Positions 22,853 through 34,952 of a stretch of DNA of 64,000 bases are shown in pieces. The stretch's first letter is position 1; each line of letters begins with the position of its first letter. A program made the position numbers and the translations under genes. The stretch comes from Elmis aenea. Lineage: Eukaryota; Arthropoda; Insecta; Coleoptera; Elmidae. The stretch is taken from assembly GCA_947652605.1 (NCBI GenBank), contig OX393578.1:55311415-55375414 (forward strand). Direction: 5' to 3'. A model generated the notes under the pieces. The model was not told the DNA's origin, ran no database searches, and worked only from the letters and a program-made list of their open reading frames with translations.

Positions 22853-23759
22853 ATCTGTGTAGACACGGATTAAAACGGACGATTTAAAGGACAAAACTAT
22901 TTTCTTATGTTTTATTTTTAGTTAAAATGCAAAGCAAAAGTACCAGGTATTTTAATACACTAAAAAAATAAAGTTTTTTGTATTTTTAATACATTATTGT
23001 TTCCTAAGCAGAAAATCTACTTAAAGGATTAAGTAAAATTATTGTTGTATACAAATTAATGTACATAATAGATAAAAACCAATATTTACTTAAAAAGATT
23101 AATGATATATGTAACCACTTTAAAATCCTCTGCAAATTTGTGATATAAAATGTGGTTAAAAAGTTTTTTAAGCGTGATAAATAATATACTAACTTCAAGT
23201 GATTATTGCAAATTGCTATCAATTATGATTAAACAATCAGTTTGTGTATTAAATAATACTTTGATCACAAATTGTTGTTTAATCAATTATATTGTGTGTT
23301 GTGTTATCGTTTTAAAAATTGTTCGTAGTTACCTTATTTTGTTTTTAATTAAATTGAAAAAAGTGTCGAGATTCTGCTGAATTTTATTTCGATATAAATA
23401 TTATTGTTTTTGAACAAAAAGGAGTAATACAGATGGACCATAATTAAGAATAATCCCTCTAGCAAAATTGTTTTTAATTATGTGATATTTCATAGGTAGT
23501 TTAGAATTTGATATTTGATAATAATTTTTAGTAATATTTATTTTCTATTGTATGCTGTGCAGTGCAATATATATTAAATAAAATATTTGAATTGAGTTTT
23601 GGTTTATTGTAGATATTTGTTGTTTGGCAAAGTCTTCAGTGTTCATCTTAACAGTTAATAAAATGATTTTTCCATTGTCTTTGTTTTTTTTTTATGTGGG
23701 TATTTGTTGGGGTTTGGTATGGTGATTTGTAACATATTTTTTTTAGTTAGACTTTCTAA
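22853..23759. other. AT-rich intergenic sequence, nothing recognised
   Basis: No coding frame with recognisable motifs and no tandem structure seen. The short frames here are low-complexity and AT-driven. Confidence 0.5.
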
Positions 23760-24850
23760 AATGTATGTATGACTTTTAAGCATTTAATAATGACTGATTT
23801 GAAAATGGGCCCTATTTGAATTTATATTTTAACACAAATCTAGCATTTATCTAATAACGAGACTAATTAAAAAGTGTGCCTTATTTGCATATATGGTTTA
23901 AACTTTTAACAGAAAAATGTAGAATTTAATAAAACTCGATTTTTAAATGGGCCTTATTTGCATATACACTTTAACAGAAAAATGTAGCATTTAATAATGA
24001 AACTAACTTCAAAATGGGCCTTATTTGCATGTATGCTGTCACAGAAAATTCTGGAGATTTAATAAAACTTGACTTTTAAATGGGCCTTATTTGCATACAC
24101 ACTTTACCAGAAACATCTAGCCTTCAATAATAAGACTAACTTCAAAATGGGCCTTACTTGCATGTATACTGTCACAGAAAAATCTATGATTTAATAAAAC
24201 TTGATTTTTAAATGGGCCTTACTTGTATATACACTTTAATAAAAACATCTTAACATTTATTAATGAGACTAATTTTAAAATGGGCCTTATTTGCATGTAT
24301 ATTTTTACAAAACTCTGGCATTTAATACAAGACTTTGATTTCAAAATGGGCCTTATTTGCATGTATATTTTAAATTTTGACACAAAAATTTACCGTTAGT
24401 TAACAAGATTTTGTCTTGAAATTGGGCCTTATGTACATGTACATTTTTACAAAACTCTGGCATTTATTAACAAGTCTTTGATTTCAAAATGTTCCTTATT
24501 TGCATGTATATTTTAACAGAAAAATTTTGCGTTAATTACAAAGATTTTGTCTTGAAAATGGGCCTTATTTGCATGTAAATTTTTACAAAACTCTGGCATT
24601 TAATAACGAGACTTTGATTTCAAAATGGGCCTTATTTGCATATGTTTTATTAGATAAATCTAGCATTAAATAACAAACAAGAATAATCAAAATAGTCCTT
24701 ATTTTCAATTATATTGGAACAGAAAAAGTAGCATTAAATAACAAGCTTTAAAATAAGCCTAGCTGCAGTTATATTTTAACAGAAAAGTCCTGCATTAAAT
24801 AACATTGGCTTCGATTTCCAAATGGGCCTTATTTATTTATTAATGTTTTG
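23760..24850. repeat. 68-bp minisatellite, about 16 copies
   Basis: Units contain AAAATGGGCCTTATTTGCAT, GTATATTTTAACAGAAAAAT and TAGCATTTAATAACAAGACT. Spacing is about 66-75 bp, with more divergence at both ends. Intergenic, 740 bp upstream of the DRC7 start. Confidence 0.9.
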
Positions 24851-25482
24851 TGTGAAGTATGTCCAATTTAGAAAAAAAAACAGAAGTACCTACATAAAGA
24901 GCTGAAATATAATTGCATAGTATCAGTCAATTAATCAAATTAATTAATTAAATAAAACTCGGGCCAAGTAGATCTAAAACTTATTATTTACAGGTAGGGC
25001 TGTTCACAGAAAATTCGGGCCCCGGGAAGCAATAGACAATGTGTCCCCATTTTCTTAAAGAAAGTTATTAAGACTCACATTTTGATTAAGACAATGTAAT
25101 TCTGTATTTAAAAAACGGAAATAAATTCAAAGCAATATGTTTAACATAACTAATACGAATTTCAATAACCTATAGAAGAGCTCTTCGACTTTTGCAACTT
25201 GCGAAAATATTAATAACAGTAGAAAAATGAACTAACGAACAAAAAATGTTGATGTACTTTTTTTATTAAAAAAAAAACTTTAAAATATTGTCGCAGAACG
25301 TCGGTATAAGAAAATTAAAAGGTGTTTAGAAGACATTCTCCAGATCAATTTTAATCGCGACCACGATATTTTTGGCTTGGACTTCGTTTAGAGAACGTAA
25401 AGAAAATCGGCCCTATATGTCTGCTTTGTATTTGGTGTGTAATTTGTTAGAAACAAATCGATTAATCTGTAAACAGCCGACG

Positions 25483-25496
25483 GTTACCCCGACAAC
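25483..25496 (+). promoter_or_regulatory. X-box 1 (RFX-type site) upstream of DRC7
   Basis: GTTACCCCGACAAC fits the RYYNYY-N2-RRNRAC X-box pattern bound by RFX factors, which drive ciliary genes. It ends 92 bp before the DRC7 ATG, a typical distance. Confidence 0.65.
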
Positions 25497-25497
25497 A

Positions 25498-25511
25498 ATT
25501 CTCATAGAAAC
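25498..25511 (+). promoter_or_regulatory. X-box 2 (RFX-type site) upstream of DRC7
   Basis: ATTCTCATAGAAAC also fits RYYNYY-N2-RRNRAC. It is one base downstream of the first site and in the same orientation. Confidence 0.6.
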
Positions 25512-25513
25512 CA

Positions 25514-25521
25514 TGACGTCA
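25514..25521. promoter_or_regulatory. CRE palindrome TGACGTCA
   Basis: Perfect CREB/ATF consensus TGACGTCA, two bases after the second X-box and 67 bp before the DRC7 ATG. Its use is inferred from position. Confidence 0.55.
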
Positions 25522-25588
25522 TGACCCTAAATTGACGACTAAATCACAGAACACACTAAATCGGAGACAGCACTTGTGTCAATATAAA

Positions 25589-28047
25589 ATGTCAGAAGAA
25601 GCATCTTCACCCACTGCTACTGATGAGGCAACTGAAAACGTTAATGAACCTGCTAACGCTGAAGAACCTGTACCTCATGATGAAGCCGCTAGTCCAGAAG
25701 AAACGGCTGAAACTCCGAAGGAAGATGATTCTACCCCAAAGGAAGATGACTCTAACCCAGACGAAGATGAACCAGAGGATGAAGCTGCCCCACAAGATGA
25801 TGAAGATGTTCCGGAAGGATACGAATCTCCCCAGGAAGCAATTGAACAATATTTAGTGGGATTACCGACCGTAGATGGTGCAGAAGAAGAGGAGGAAGAA
25901 GAAGAAGAAGAAGAACCTTTCGTATCAATTTTTGAAATACTAGACGCACCCAGGGAACTACCAGAACCCGTAGACCTGACACTCGACCATTTAAAACAGA
26001 TCGCAAATGAGCTTGGACTTATAAACATTTGCTGGCGTGATATAAAAAATCCAGAATTCGAAAATCGCTTTGTATTTCCGGATAGTTACCTAAAAAATGA
26101 CGATAAGGAAAAACTGTTATTGCTTTATGCGGAAAACTTTAGAAAACAATTTCATTACACTTTTCCTAATAGAAAACCTCTTTTTCTTGCTAGTGATAAC
26201 GAATGTGGCATGCAGGTAAGCAAATTTAACAATTCTAGTACAGTCTGTAGCAGGGACTGAGAACGGAACGAAAACGAAAACGTTAAACGAAATTAACCGA
26301 AATTTTTTTAAGAACGAAAACGAAATTATTATTTTTCGTTCAAGAACGAAAACGAAATAAATATTTTCCAAAACCGGTTTTAACCGGTTTTGTCGCTATT
26401 TCAATTTCATTTGTTAAACACAAACGCGAATTTACCTTCTGTGCTGGGGAGACTCCACGAGGCAGTAAAAAATCTCACTTGAAATAAGTGAGCTTCACTT
26501 TTCTCCATATATTTACGTGAATATGTATTAACAACTTAATTGTTTATACTTGCAATTTCGTGTAACACAATTAACGGTACAAATATTCTCTAACTCTAAT
26601 TTGTTTTTAGATCATCAACATAGAATATACACTTGATTGGATTATTGGATATATATCATCAATGTGTATGTTTTATTTGCGTTTAGACATAATAATAGTA
26701 AAATTTATTCTTACTTCGAAAAGGACTAATGTAAACGGCGATTTACAGGAAGATGTGTTGCTAGTAAGATTTAACGGAATGTGAAAATGTATATTGTACG
26801 GTATGTACAAACTATAAAGTTAAAGTATATTTCAAGTTAATATAAGTTTTTTTTTAATATCTTTTTTATTTATAACATTTAGTAAATTATCCACTTGAAT
26901 TCATTCTTTTGTCTTTTTAAATAATTACAGCAGGATCTTATTTAATTCAAATGCATAGATTTTTAGTAGTAAAACAAAATTTAAAACAGCACTTGCTATA
27001 TTTTCATATTTTTAGATAAAGATCGTGTGTCTAATTTAACCTAACCACGTTGTGTTTTTGCACCTTACGGGTGTTAAACTTAATAAAATGGTTAAATGTT
27101 ATTGTGTTTAACGATTTGGTAAATTTAATATGGCGATGGTTCGCCAGTCTAAAATATGCTGTCCGTGAGCATCAAACCCCATCGTCATCGTTTATATTTT
27201 AGTTGAGACGCAAATATTGTTATCGTATTTATAGAGGGTTGTGGTGACGACAAAAAAAATATTGTAAAACCGGTTTTAACCGTTATTATTTCGGTTCACG
27301 AAAACGAAAAAAGAATTTTTTCAGTTAGAACGAAAACGATATATTTCGTTTTCGTTCCGAACAGAAACGAACGGATTTTTTTTCGTTTTTAGTCCCTGGT
27401 CTGTAGTTCCTCAAGGTGTTATCGAAATACAACGGAACCCTTATTTTTATTAATAAACCATTCTAAAGCTATGATTATTTATCACGTTTTCTTCAGCATC
27501 ATTCCACTCCATTTTTGGAAAACTCCTCCTGGGATATTTGTGATAACTCACCCATATCCCAAATCCTGTTTAACACAAATGGTTTAAAATTATAAAACAA
27601 TATACAGTTTTATTAAAGTTATGTCTTAAGGACGTATTATTTTAAAAATCCTGATATAAATCCTAACGAATTTATTATCTAACGAATGTGTAACTGCTCT
27701 TATTAATCATACATAACTAGTCTCAGTTGTGTCAGTGAATTTCATTAAAAAAAAAAAAGATTCGTTGGGTTAGCGAGCAAAAACATCTACATTTCCAAAA
27801 CTGCTGACTTTATTATATTTTAACTTTTTTTGTGGCCTTTGGCGTTAATTTAACAAGCGAATAAAAGCCCATTATTTAAAAACCGACTTTTGTCTTACCC
27901 CAAATGTGTTTTTTTTTGCAGAAAATGGTGTGCACTACGCTAAGACCCACCACTTTACCTTACCCTCAGATAGAAACTTGGCAGGATTGCGCAAACTTTA
28001 TCGGTGATCAACTCAAATATGAATGCCTTGAAACACCTACACTTTTG
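25589..28047 (+). CDS. DRC7: Dynein regulatory complex subunit 7 (DRC7/lobo), first two coding exons only
   Basis: DRC7 is part of the nexin link between doublet microtubules in motile cilia and sperm flagella. Exon 1 runs from the ATG at 25589 to 26215 (209 codons); exon 2 is 27922-28047 (42 codons). Both end in phase 0. The N-terminal third is acidic and repetitive (KEDDSTPKEDDS, then a run of 11 glutamates), as in disordered axonemal proteins. The end of exon 1 and exon 2 carry the family signature FPNRKPLFLASDNECGMQ followed by KMVCTTLRPTTLPYPQI. The family has about 800-870 residues, so roughly 600 are missing here. No later exon was recognised up to 64000. A hAT element fills intron 1. 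A frame start at 25532 is TTG and was not used. Confidence 0.88.
26251..27398. mobile_element. 1.15 kb non-autonomous hAT element in DRC7 intron 1
   Basis: Ends are CAGGGACTGAGAACGGAACG and TTTCGTTTTTAGTCCCTG, rich in GAAAACGAAA-type subterminal repeats and with AAAACCGGTTTTAACCG near both sides. GTCTGTAG at 26243-26250 and 27399-27406 is a perfect 8-bp target-site duplication. No transposase is present. It begins 35 bp after the exon 1 donor. Confidence 0.92.
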
Positions 28048-28179
28048 GTGAGTTTATTTTTTTCCTTGCAAGCGAATTTTTTTATGAACATTGAAATCTT
28101 TTACGCTCCTAAAAATTCTTTAATTATGATATTTTTCAACTTGGCGTTTACTATGTTTAGGCTTTGATCCTTGGGCATA

Positions 28180-31100
28180 TGAATAATTGTTCTTTAGCGT
28201 GTAAATAACGTGTGTATGAAGTTTTAAGCCATTTGCTTAAGTTTGGAAAATTTTCGTTCGTCTGATAAAACTTAAATACGGCCTTTTTAAGAGAAAATGA
28301 GTTGTTAAACCTCAAATAATAGTGAAATTCGCTGTATTATTAATGTTTTTTAATAAGAAGTTAGTGAACAGTCAGACATTTATAATTAGCAGTGGTAATT
28401 CTGGAGTTAAATATGTTAAAGAATTTTGAAAATACCTCGTATATTCTTTACCCGAGAACCGCAGTTGAATTTTTCGCTCTTAGATGGCGCCGCGTTGTTT
28501 AAAAATGCTTAAAATAACGCTACGATGGCTGTATAGTGGCGCTCTTGCTAAAAATGTGAACTACTAACCCGGACGTAAATAACATCAGCTGATAAACACT
28601 ACTGAATTTTTAAGCAATAAATTATTCCCCCTCTAGGCTTTTAGATAACGCATCGCTGCCCGTCATGTGGCGCTCTCTGCTAAAAATGTGAACTACGAAC
28701 ACAAACAAATAATATCCATACACATGAAACGCGGCTAAAAGAATTTTTAAATCGTTATTTGAATGAACTAAGAGTAAAAAAACGTCACATAAGATGTTAA
28801 TAGCGTTTGTATTAAGGCCATTGTTTTAGTTTAAACAATATTTGATTTTTTTCTTGTAAACATTGCAAAGGCATACGTACAGTATTTATTTAAATTTTGA
28901 TGAAATTTGTTATAGTTATTTGAACTACATTTTAAAGACTTAAAATAATGTGTGTATGAAGTTTTTTAATGTTTTAATTTTTCCAGAAAAAGCATACATT
29001 TTATAGTATTTGCACCTTTTTAATGAAAACTATGTACCAAATGTACCTACCTAATCATAATTTATTTGAATTGTGGATAAATAATTGTTCTTATGGTGGT
29101 AAACAGCGTTTTTATAAAGTGTTAATGCAATTGTTTTAGTCAAAACTTAAAACATTTTGGTTATTTCTGAAAAAGGTTTTTCGGAAAAATGCAAAGGCGT
29201 ATTTGTTTATCTTTGTTTGTACGGATTAAGGGCAAATAATCATTCTTTAGGGTGTTAACGTGTATAGAAATGTAAGCTAATTGGTTTAGTTTAAAATCTT
29301 CCTATTAAACAAAAATATATACCGGGTGTAACTGAAATCAGGCTCACCCCCTTTTTTTCTTTAGATTTGATTTCACACAAACGAAATTTTAAACGTGATA
29401 TATACAAAAATCCGGATTTTTTGAGCATATGTACACTTTTGTCTCACTTCCGGTTTCGCCGGAAATGATCCTAACTTTGTTATTTCAAATGGAACACCCT
29501 GTATATTATTAAATTTTTGGTGAAAGGAAACAATGTTGAATAGAAGTGCGCCATTTTAGTTAATTTTCATAATTTCAAATAATTTTTGTACAAAAATTAA
29601 ATTTTTCAAGTTTATTATGTCAAAAAGTTTCCGAAAAACGAAATTTTAATAGACTTTTCGGTTACTTATATAGACTTTAAAGGTTGCAAAATTGTTTTTT
29701 TTGACAAAAAGTCAATTTTTTTTTAAAATGGAACGATTGTGGCTCATGGGTTATTTAAATAGAGTATAACTTGGTATTTTAATTAGGATCTATTTCAAAA
29801 ACAACAACAAAAATTAACTGTTTATTCAATAAAACTTTGGGTGTGTTTATTCCTTTTTTGTTGTTTTTCCTAAACGTTTTAATTTTTAGTTGTTAGTGAT
29901 CGTTGTGAAAAGAGTCAACACAAAAAAAAAGCATAATTTGTTTTATTGCCATTTAGCATAGGCAGCAACTATGATTTTTAGGGCATGTTACCAAAATTCT
30001 AAAATAATTTAAAACTTTAACGCCTGCTCCTAATAAAAATACCAAGTTATTGGTTTTGTTGAATTCGTCAGAAAACATTCCATTTAAATAACCGCATGAG
30101 CCACTATCGTTCCATTTAAAAAAATCGACTTTTTGTCAAAAAACCAATTTCGCAACCTTTAAATCCGATTAAAGTAACCCAAAAATCAATTAAAATTAAC
30201 AAAAACGTTTTTTGGACGCTTTTTGACACAATAAAATGTAATTTATGCAGGTCATGGCACACTTAATGAAAAATTTGTATAATTTTAATTAGTTGCTCCG
30301 TATATTTTGATTAATTATGCACTTATAGGCTAACTAGTTTATTCAATGTAGTAGAATAGATTTCATACAGCAATGATTTTTTTATGATCTATTATTTTAT
30401 TTACAGAATTTATTTAATGTATTTTTTGTGGTTTCAATAAATAATTTTTCTTCATTTTTCCTTTTTCTTCGTGCTCCCTTTGAGGTATTGCGAACCCCCC
30501 AGGTTTAGAAACTCTAGTATACTTCGTAACAATAATAAAATTGATTTGGTTGCCAATTTATTTATTGCTTATGTTATAAGTGAAACCACAAGGCATCTAC
30601 CTACTATTACCTACCTAATTAAATACACGAAATGGTAAATAAACCATACCAATTTGCTCTTGTAAAGTAAAATTCATTGTAGAAATGCAATAATTCAAGA
30701 AATAATTGACACGTTATTGACGTTAGTGAAGTGAACAGTCAGTTTTTTTTATGTCAACGGCTGTCTATTTGCTTCAATAACGATTAGAAGAAAAAATGTC
30801 TAATATCTCGAAAAGTATGAGTTTTGGGTATAAGACATACTTAACAAAAAATGAAGCTCTCTTAAAGACGAATTCGATGACATAGAAAAATACAGGGGTT
30901 TGCATTTGAATAAATTGAGTTACGAGCTATTGAAAATCATGGGTTGACACCTATTTATGAACACCCTGTATGCGCAATTCAAACTTTTTTCATATCGAGC
31001 GAATAGAGCTATGTTTTCTGCATGTCCTTACCAAATTACAACTCTGCACTTCGAAAAATAACTTCAGGAGAATTTTTTAAATAAAGACTTAAAAACTTGA

Positions 31101-31540
31101 AAAATTTTGAAAAACATTTTTTTTTTTAGTGTTTAAAAACCTGTAGTATTTTATATTCATGCAAAGCTAAAATAAAGGCGGTCAAAAATATTAAATAAAA
31201 AATGGGGTGTTGTATTTGAAATATAAAAGTTGCTATTAGTTCCAGAGAGGTGACTCGCCCTGTATATATGAAAATATTTTTAGAAGAAAAAACTGTGAAA
31301 AACGTTTGAATCGACTTTCTATCTCAAAATGTTTAGCCACAATCGACCAAATCGCACTAATGACTCACCCTGGTACCTGCACTCTTTTAATTGTCATGAA
31401 AATGTTTTAATTAAACGAATTTTTGTCGAATAATTGTTATTGATGGTGTAGATTTTAAGCCAATTACTTTAGTTTAAAAATTTCGATCATTTCCCCAAAA
31501 AAATGCATAGACTAAAGTGTACAATAAAATTCGATATATT
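28180..31540. repeat. Degenerate repeat region in or beyond DRC7 intron 2
   Basis: A loose repeat of about 150 bp (GTGTATGAAGTTTTAAGCCA, TTGTTTTAGTTTAAA, AAATAATTGTTCTTTA) recurs at about 28190, 28810, 28940, 29090, 29240 and 31430. Between 29322 (ACCGGGTGTAACTGAAATCA) and 31260 (CTCGCCCTGTATA) lies a foldback block. Its interior arms include GTGGCTCATGGGTTATTTAA near 29735 and the inverse near 30095. Confidence 0.6.
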
Positions 31541-32488
31541 AAATTAATATAATCCATTCATAAATACGTACATCGTACATCGAAACCATATAAATACCAC
31601 GATCCCTTAATAACGCGTCCACTACAAATTGTTTTTGTACATAACATAAATCGCTTGGTTTCCCATTAATGTGCAACAGGTGTTAATATAAAAGTGTACA
31701 ATGAGTAGCAGTTTACAGTCAGTTACATCAATTACCATTTGTTGCGCCGTAATTGCTCGGTAGTTTATTAAATTCCCTTGATTACGCCAATCAGACCACA
31801 GAAAAAAATGCAACCAGATTATAAAGCCACTCCCAATAAGTCTATTATTACATTTAGCTCAGCTACAAACTTAAAAATCGTGCCCATAAAAAGTATTTGG
31901 TCTTTAATTTCTTTGTTACACCCGAGAAGTGTCAATAAGCAACGCTTATCATCACAAAGCAAATTAATTGAAAGATTATAGTACCCCTAGTGTTTTAAAA
32001 TTTGTTTTTAATAACCAACCGGTCTTTTAATGATGGTTTAGTAACGGTATTAAATTTCGAGACAACAAGCACGCCTATAACATCTTAGCCACTTATTGCG
32101 TTAACCGAGTGAACAGGGGTTTAAAAGGGCATATTAGATAACAATTTGTAATAGGGGGTGAAGTTATTTTAGGGGATATTTGCCTCTCTTTATGGATACG
32201 AAAACAACCCTCTCAAATAAAATGGGCTCATTTTAAAAAGCTGTTATTAAATTGATTTAGATGAATTATTCACATTTTTGCTTATGCCATTACTGATGTT
32301 GTTTCTCCTAGGGAGAAACTTGATTGCCGTTTAAGGACGCTGTGTAAAATTGCGTCCCTTCTTCTAAATTGTGGTCTAAATTATGTCATAAATAAAATAA
32401 TGTTTTGATAGACTAAAAGGCGAAAAATTACTGAATGTAGAACATCGCTAAATAATTTAAAAGACGGTTTGAATGAGCTGAAAATATA
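31541..32488. other. Unassigned AT-rich sequence
   Basis: No recognisable coding, tandem or inverted-repeat structure seen. Confidence 0.4.
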
Positions 32489-33428
32489 GTAGAGTAAAGT
32501 GCCCTAATATGGAATACTTTTTTGTATTCGGCAATAATATTCACATTTATTCAACAACATTTTGCAAAACAAATTATAAGAAATTTGTAATGAATACGCA
32601 ACACATTACTCGAATTCTAGTACGATATTACGGTAGATATTTCTTATATAGCTATTTTTTTTTAAATGTTACTACTATTCCATATTAAGCTCCCGGGGAA
32701 CCTAATATGGAATACTAGGGATTCTTAATATGGAATATAGAATTATATAGGAAATATACATTAAAATAAACAACTGCTCATAGATTAATCTTTTATTTCT
32801 TTCTGATTTGCATCATTACTTAAACCAAACCAAAACTCTGTTATTTATGTAAATTAAATTATAATTCAAGTGTCATTCGAACTAAATGTTGATAATTTAT
32901 TTATTTTTTACAGGTAGGACAATAGAATTGTTTTTTTGGGTATTTTGCACATTTTTCGTCTACCCATTTCTGACCTTTTTGACATGGAACCCATATTGCT
33001 GTACTTAGTGACCATAATCATATTCATTAAAAGGCACCTCTATGTATTCCATATTAGGCATCGATGTGACATTTCAAAAATCGGTGTATGTAAAACATGA
33101 AATGGCCCCAATCAAAATTTTGGTCTATTTAATTGAAATGTAAAGGCTCATGCTAAATAAACATGCAATAAAATATTTTATATCATTTACCCTAGCATAT
33201 AATATTTTGCACTGAAAGATTTAGCCTAATACTCAGTAGCACGTCAAAAATATATTTGAATCTGTTATGTAATCTAGTGAATATTTTTTAACTATTTTAC
33301 ATTTGGGAATGTGTGATCAATGTACAAATAGGTACATATACTTTTCAACAGATATCGCTTATTCATTGTCATAAAACTGATGTATTCCATAATAGGTAAC
33401 TGTTCCATATAAGGGCACTTTACTCTAC
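32489..33428. mobile_element. 940-bp element with GTAGAGTAAAGTGCCC inverted ends
   Basis: Left end GTAGAGTAAAGTGCCCTAAT (continuing ATGGAATAC); right end is the inverse of GTAGAGTAAAGTGCCCTTAT (continuing ATGGAACAG). ATATGGAATA is repeated several times inside. No transposase was found and no clear target duplication. Superfamily not assigned. Confidence 0.8.
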
Positions 33429-33482
33429 ATTTATAATAACTTTGTAAGGCTATTTTAAAATTTGTATGTTTGTAACCCAACA

Positions 33483-34940
33483 GTTTTTTATTTAGTCATT
33501 AGTCCTTCTACTGTTAAGTGTAGGACTGTTGAGTTGTCTTGTGCTGACTTTTTTTCATGTTTTTCTGTCTTGTTCTAGCTTTTTTACCTATGTCTTTCAA
33601 TTCGATATTTCTATATCCGTTGCTGCTTTTTTAACTTCGTCTTGCCAGGTTTTCTCGGTCCTACCTCTTTTGTTTTTCCCCTGTGATCCCGCTTCATAGG
33701 CTTTTCTGATTAATCTTTCTTCATTCATCCCATTAAAGTGACCCAACCATCTCAGCTGTCTTTCTTGTATTTTTCAACTGATTTTATCTTTAATTGTTCT
33801 CTACATGTTTCGTTTCTGATTCTATCTTAGGATTTTTCTTAGAAATCTCAAATACTGCTGCATTCACTAGGCTACTATTTTTATTTGTGAGTGTCCACGT
33901 TTCACTTCCGTATAAAAGTGCCAGAGTTACTACCTTTTTTACCACTTCCACTTTTGTTCGTTTTGGGACTTCTCTATTTCCAAAAAAATGCTGTTCTTAA
34001 ACTGTTAAATCTCACATTTCCTGTTCTTTCGCTTATTTCTTTGTCCATTTCTCCATTTTTCTCTTTGATCACTCCTAAATATTTTAAGCTTTCTACCTGT
34101 TCCAACCTAAGCCCATCTAAAGAGATTTTCATTTTGCACTCTGTTGTACCGATCATAGTTTTAGTTTTTCCGGTATTTACTTTTATATTAATTTTTCCAA
34201 TTCTTGGTTTAAGGTTTCTATATTATGTTGCAGATTTTTTTCTGTTTCCGCGGCTAAGGCCATGTCGTCTGCGAACATTAGCTCAGTTATGTTTATTTTT
34301 TCCATTTTCCAGTAGCCTAGGCGAAACGATCTAATTTTTTGTTTTACTTCTTTAATTACCCCATCAATGACTACTGAAAATAATAATGGGCTGAGCACGC
34401 ATCCTCGTTTTAAGCCCTCTTTTGTTTCAAACTCTTCCGATTTTTCATTTTGGGTTCTTGCAATACTTAGCGTGTTTTCTTACATCGCTTTTATTATGTC
34501 TATTGTTTCTATTTCTATTCCCTACCTTCTTAGGCCTCTCCATACGTCTTTCCTTTTGCTTTTATCGATTGCTTTTTCCAAGTCAATAAAAAATAAATGT
34601 ATTTCCTTGTTTTTTGTTAAGCTCTTTTCGATTGCTTGTCTCAATAAAAAGACTGGGTTTTGTGTATTCCTTCCTCTTCTGAAGCCGTATTGGGATTCTT
34701 CTAGTGCGTTTTCTATTTTTTTCTTTTAATCTGCCTTCCATTACTCTTGCCAGTGCTTTCCCTGTTACACTCATTAATGTTATTCTTCTTGTTAGCACGA
34801 TCCCTTTTGTCTTCTTTCTTGTATAAAGGCAGGATTATTCCAATGTTCCAATCCCTTGGCACTTTTTTTAATTTTATTACTTTTAATAGAGCCCTTAGTG
34901 CTTCTTTCCGTAATTCTTCCATGTATTTAATCATTTCCGT
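33483..34940 (-). mobile_element. 5'-truncated LINE with 12-bp target-site duplication
   Basis: Minus-strand frames, broken by frameshifts, encode reverse-transcriptase pieces: VPRDWNIGIILPLYKKED, TLMSVTGKALARVMEGRL, LSPLLFSVVIDGVI, the catalytic FADD box in ELMFADDMALAAE near 34270, and QVESLKYLGVI. TGTAACCCAACA occurs at 33471-33482 and 34941-34952, a perfect 12-bp duplication that fixes both borders. The element is dead: the 5' part is missing and frames shift. The clade is uncertain. Confidence 0.9.
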
Positions 34941-34952
34941 TGTAACCCAACA

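Noticed and set aside
25675..26028. Minus-strand serine-rich frame opposite DRC7 exon 1
   Set aside because: Antisense of the glutamate/aspartate codons (GAA/GAT giving TTC/ATC and related serine codons).
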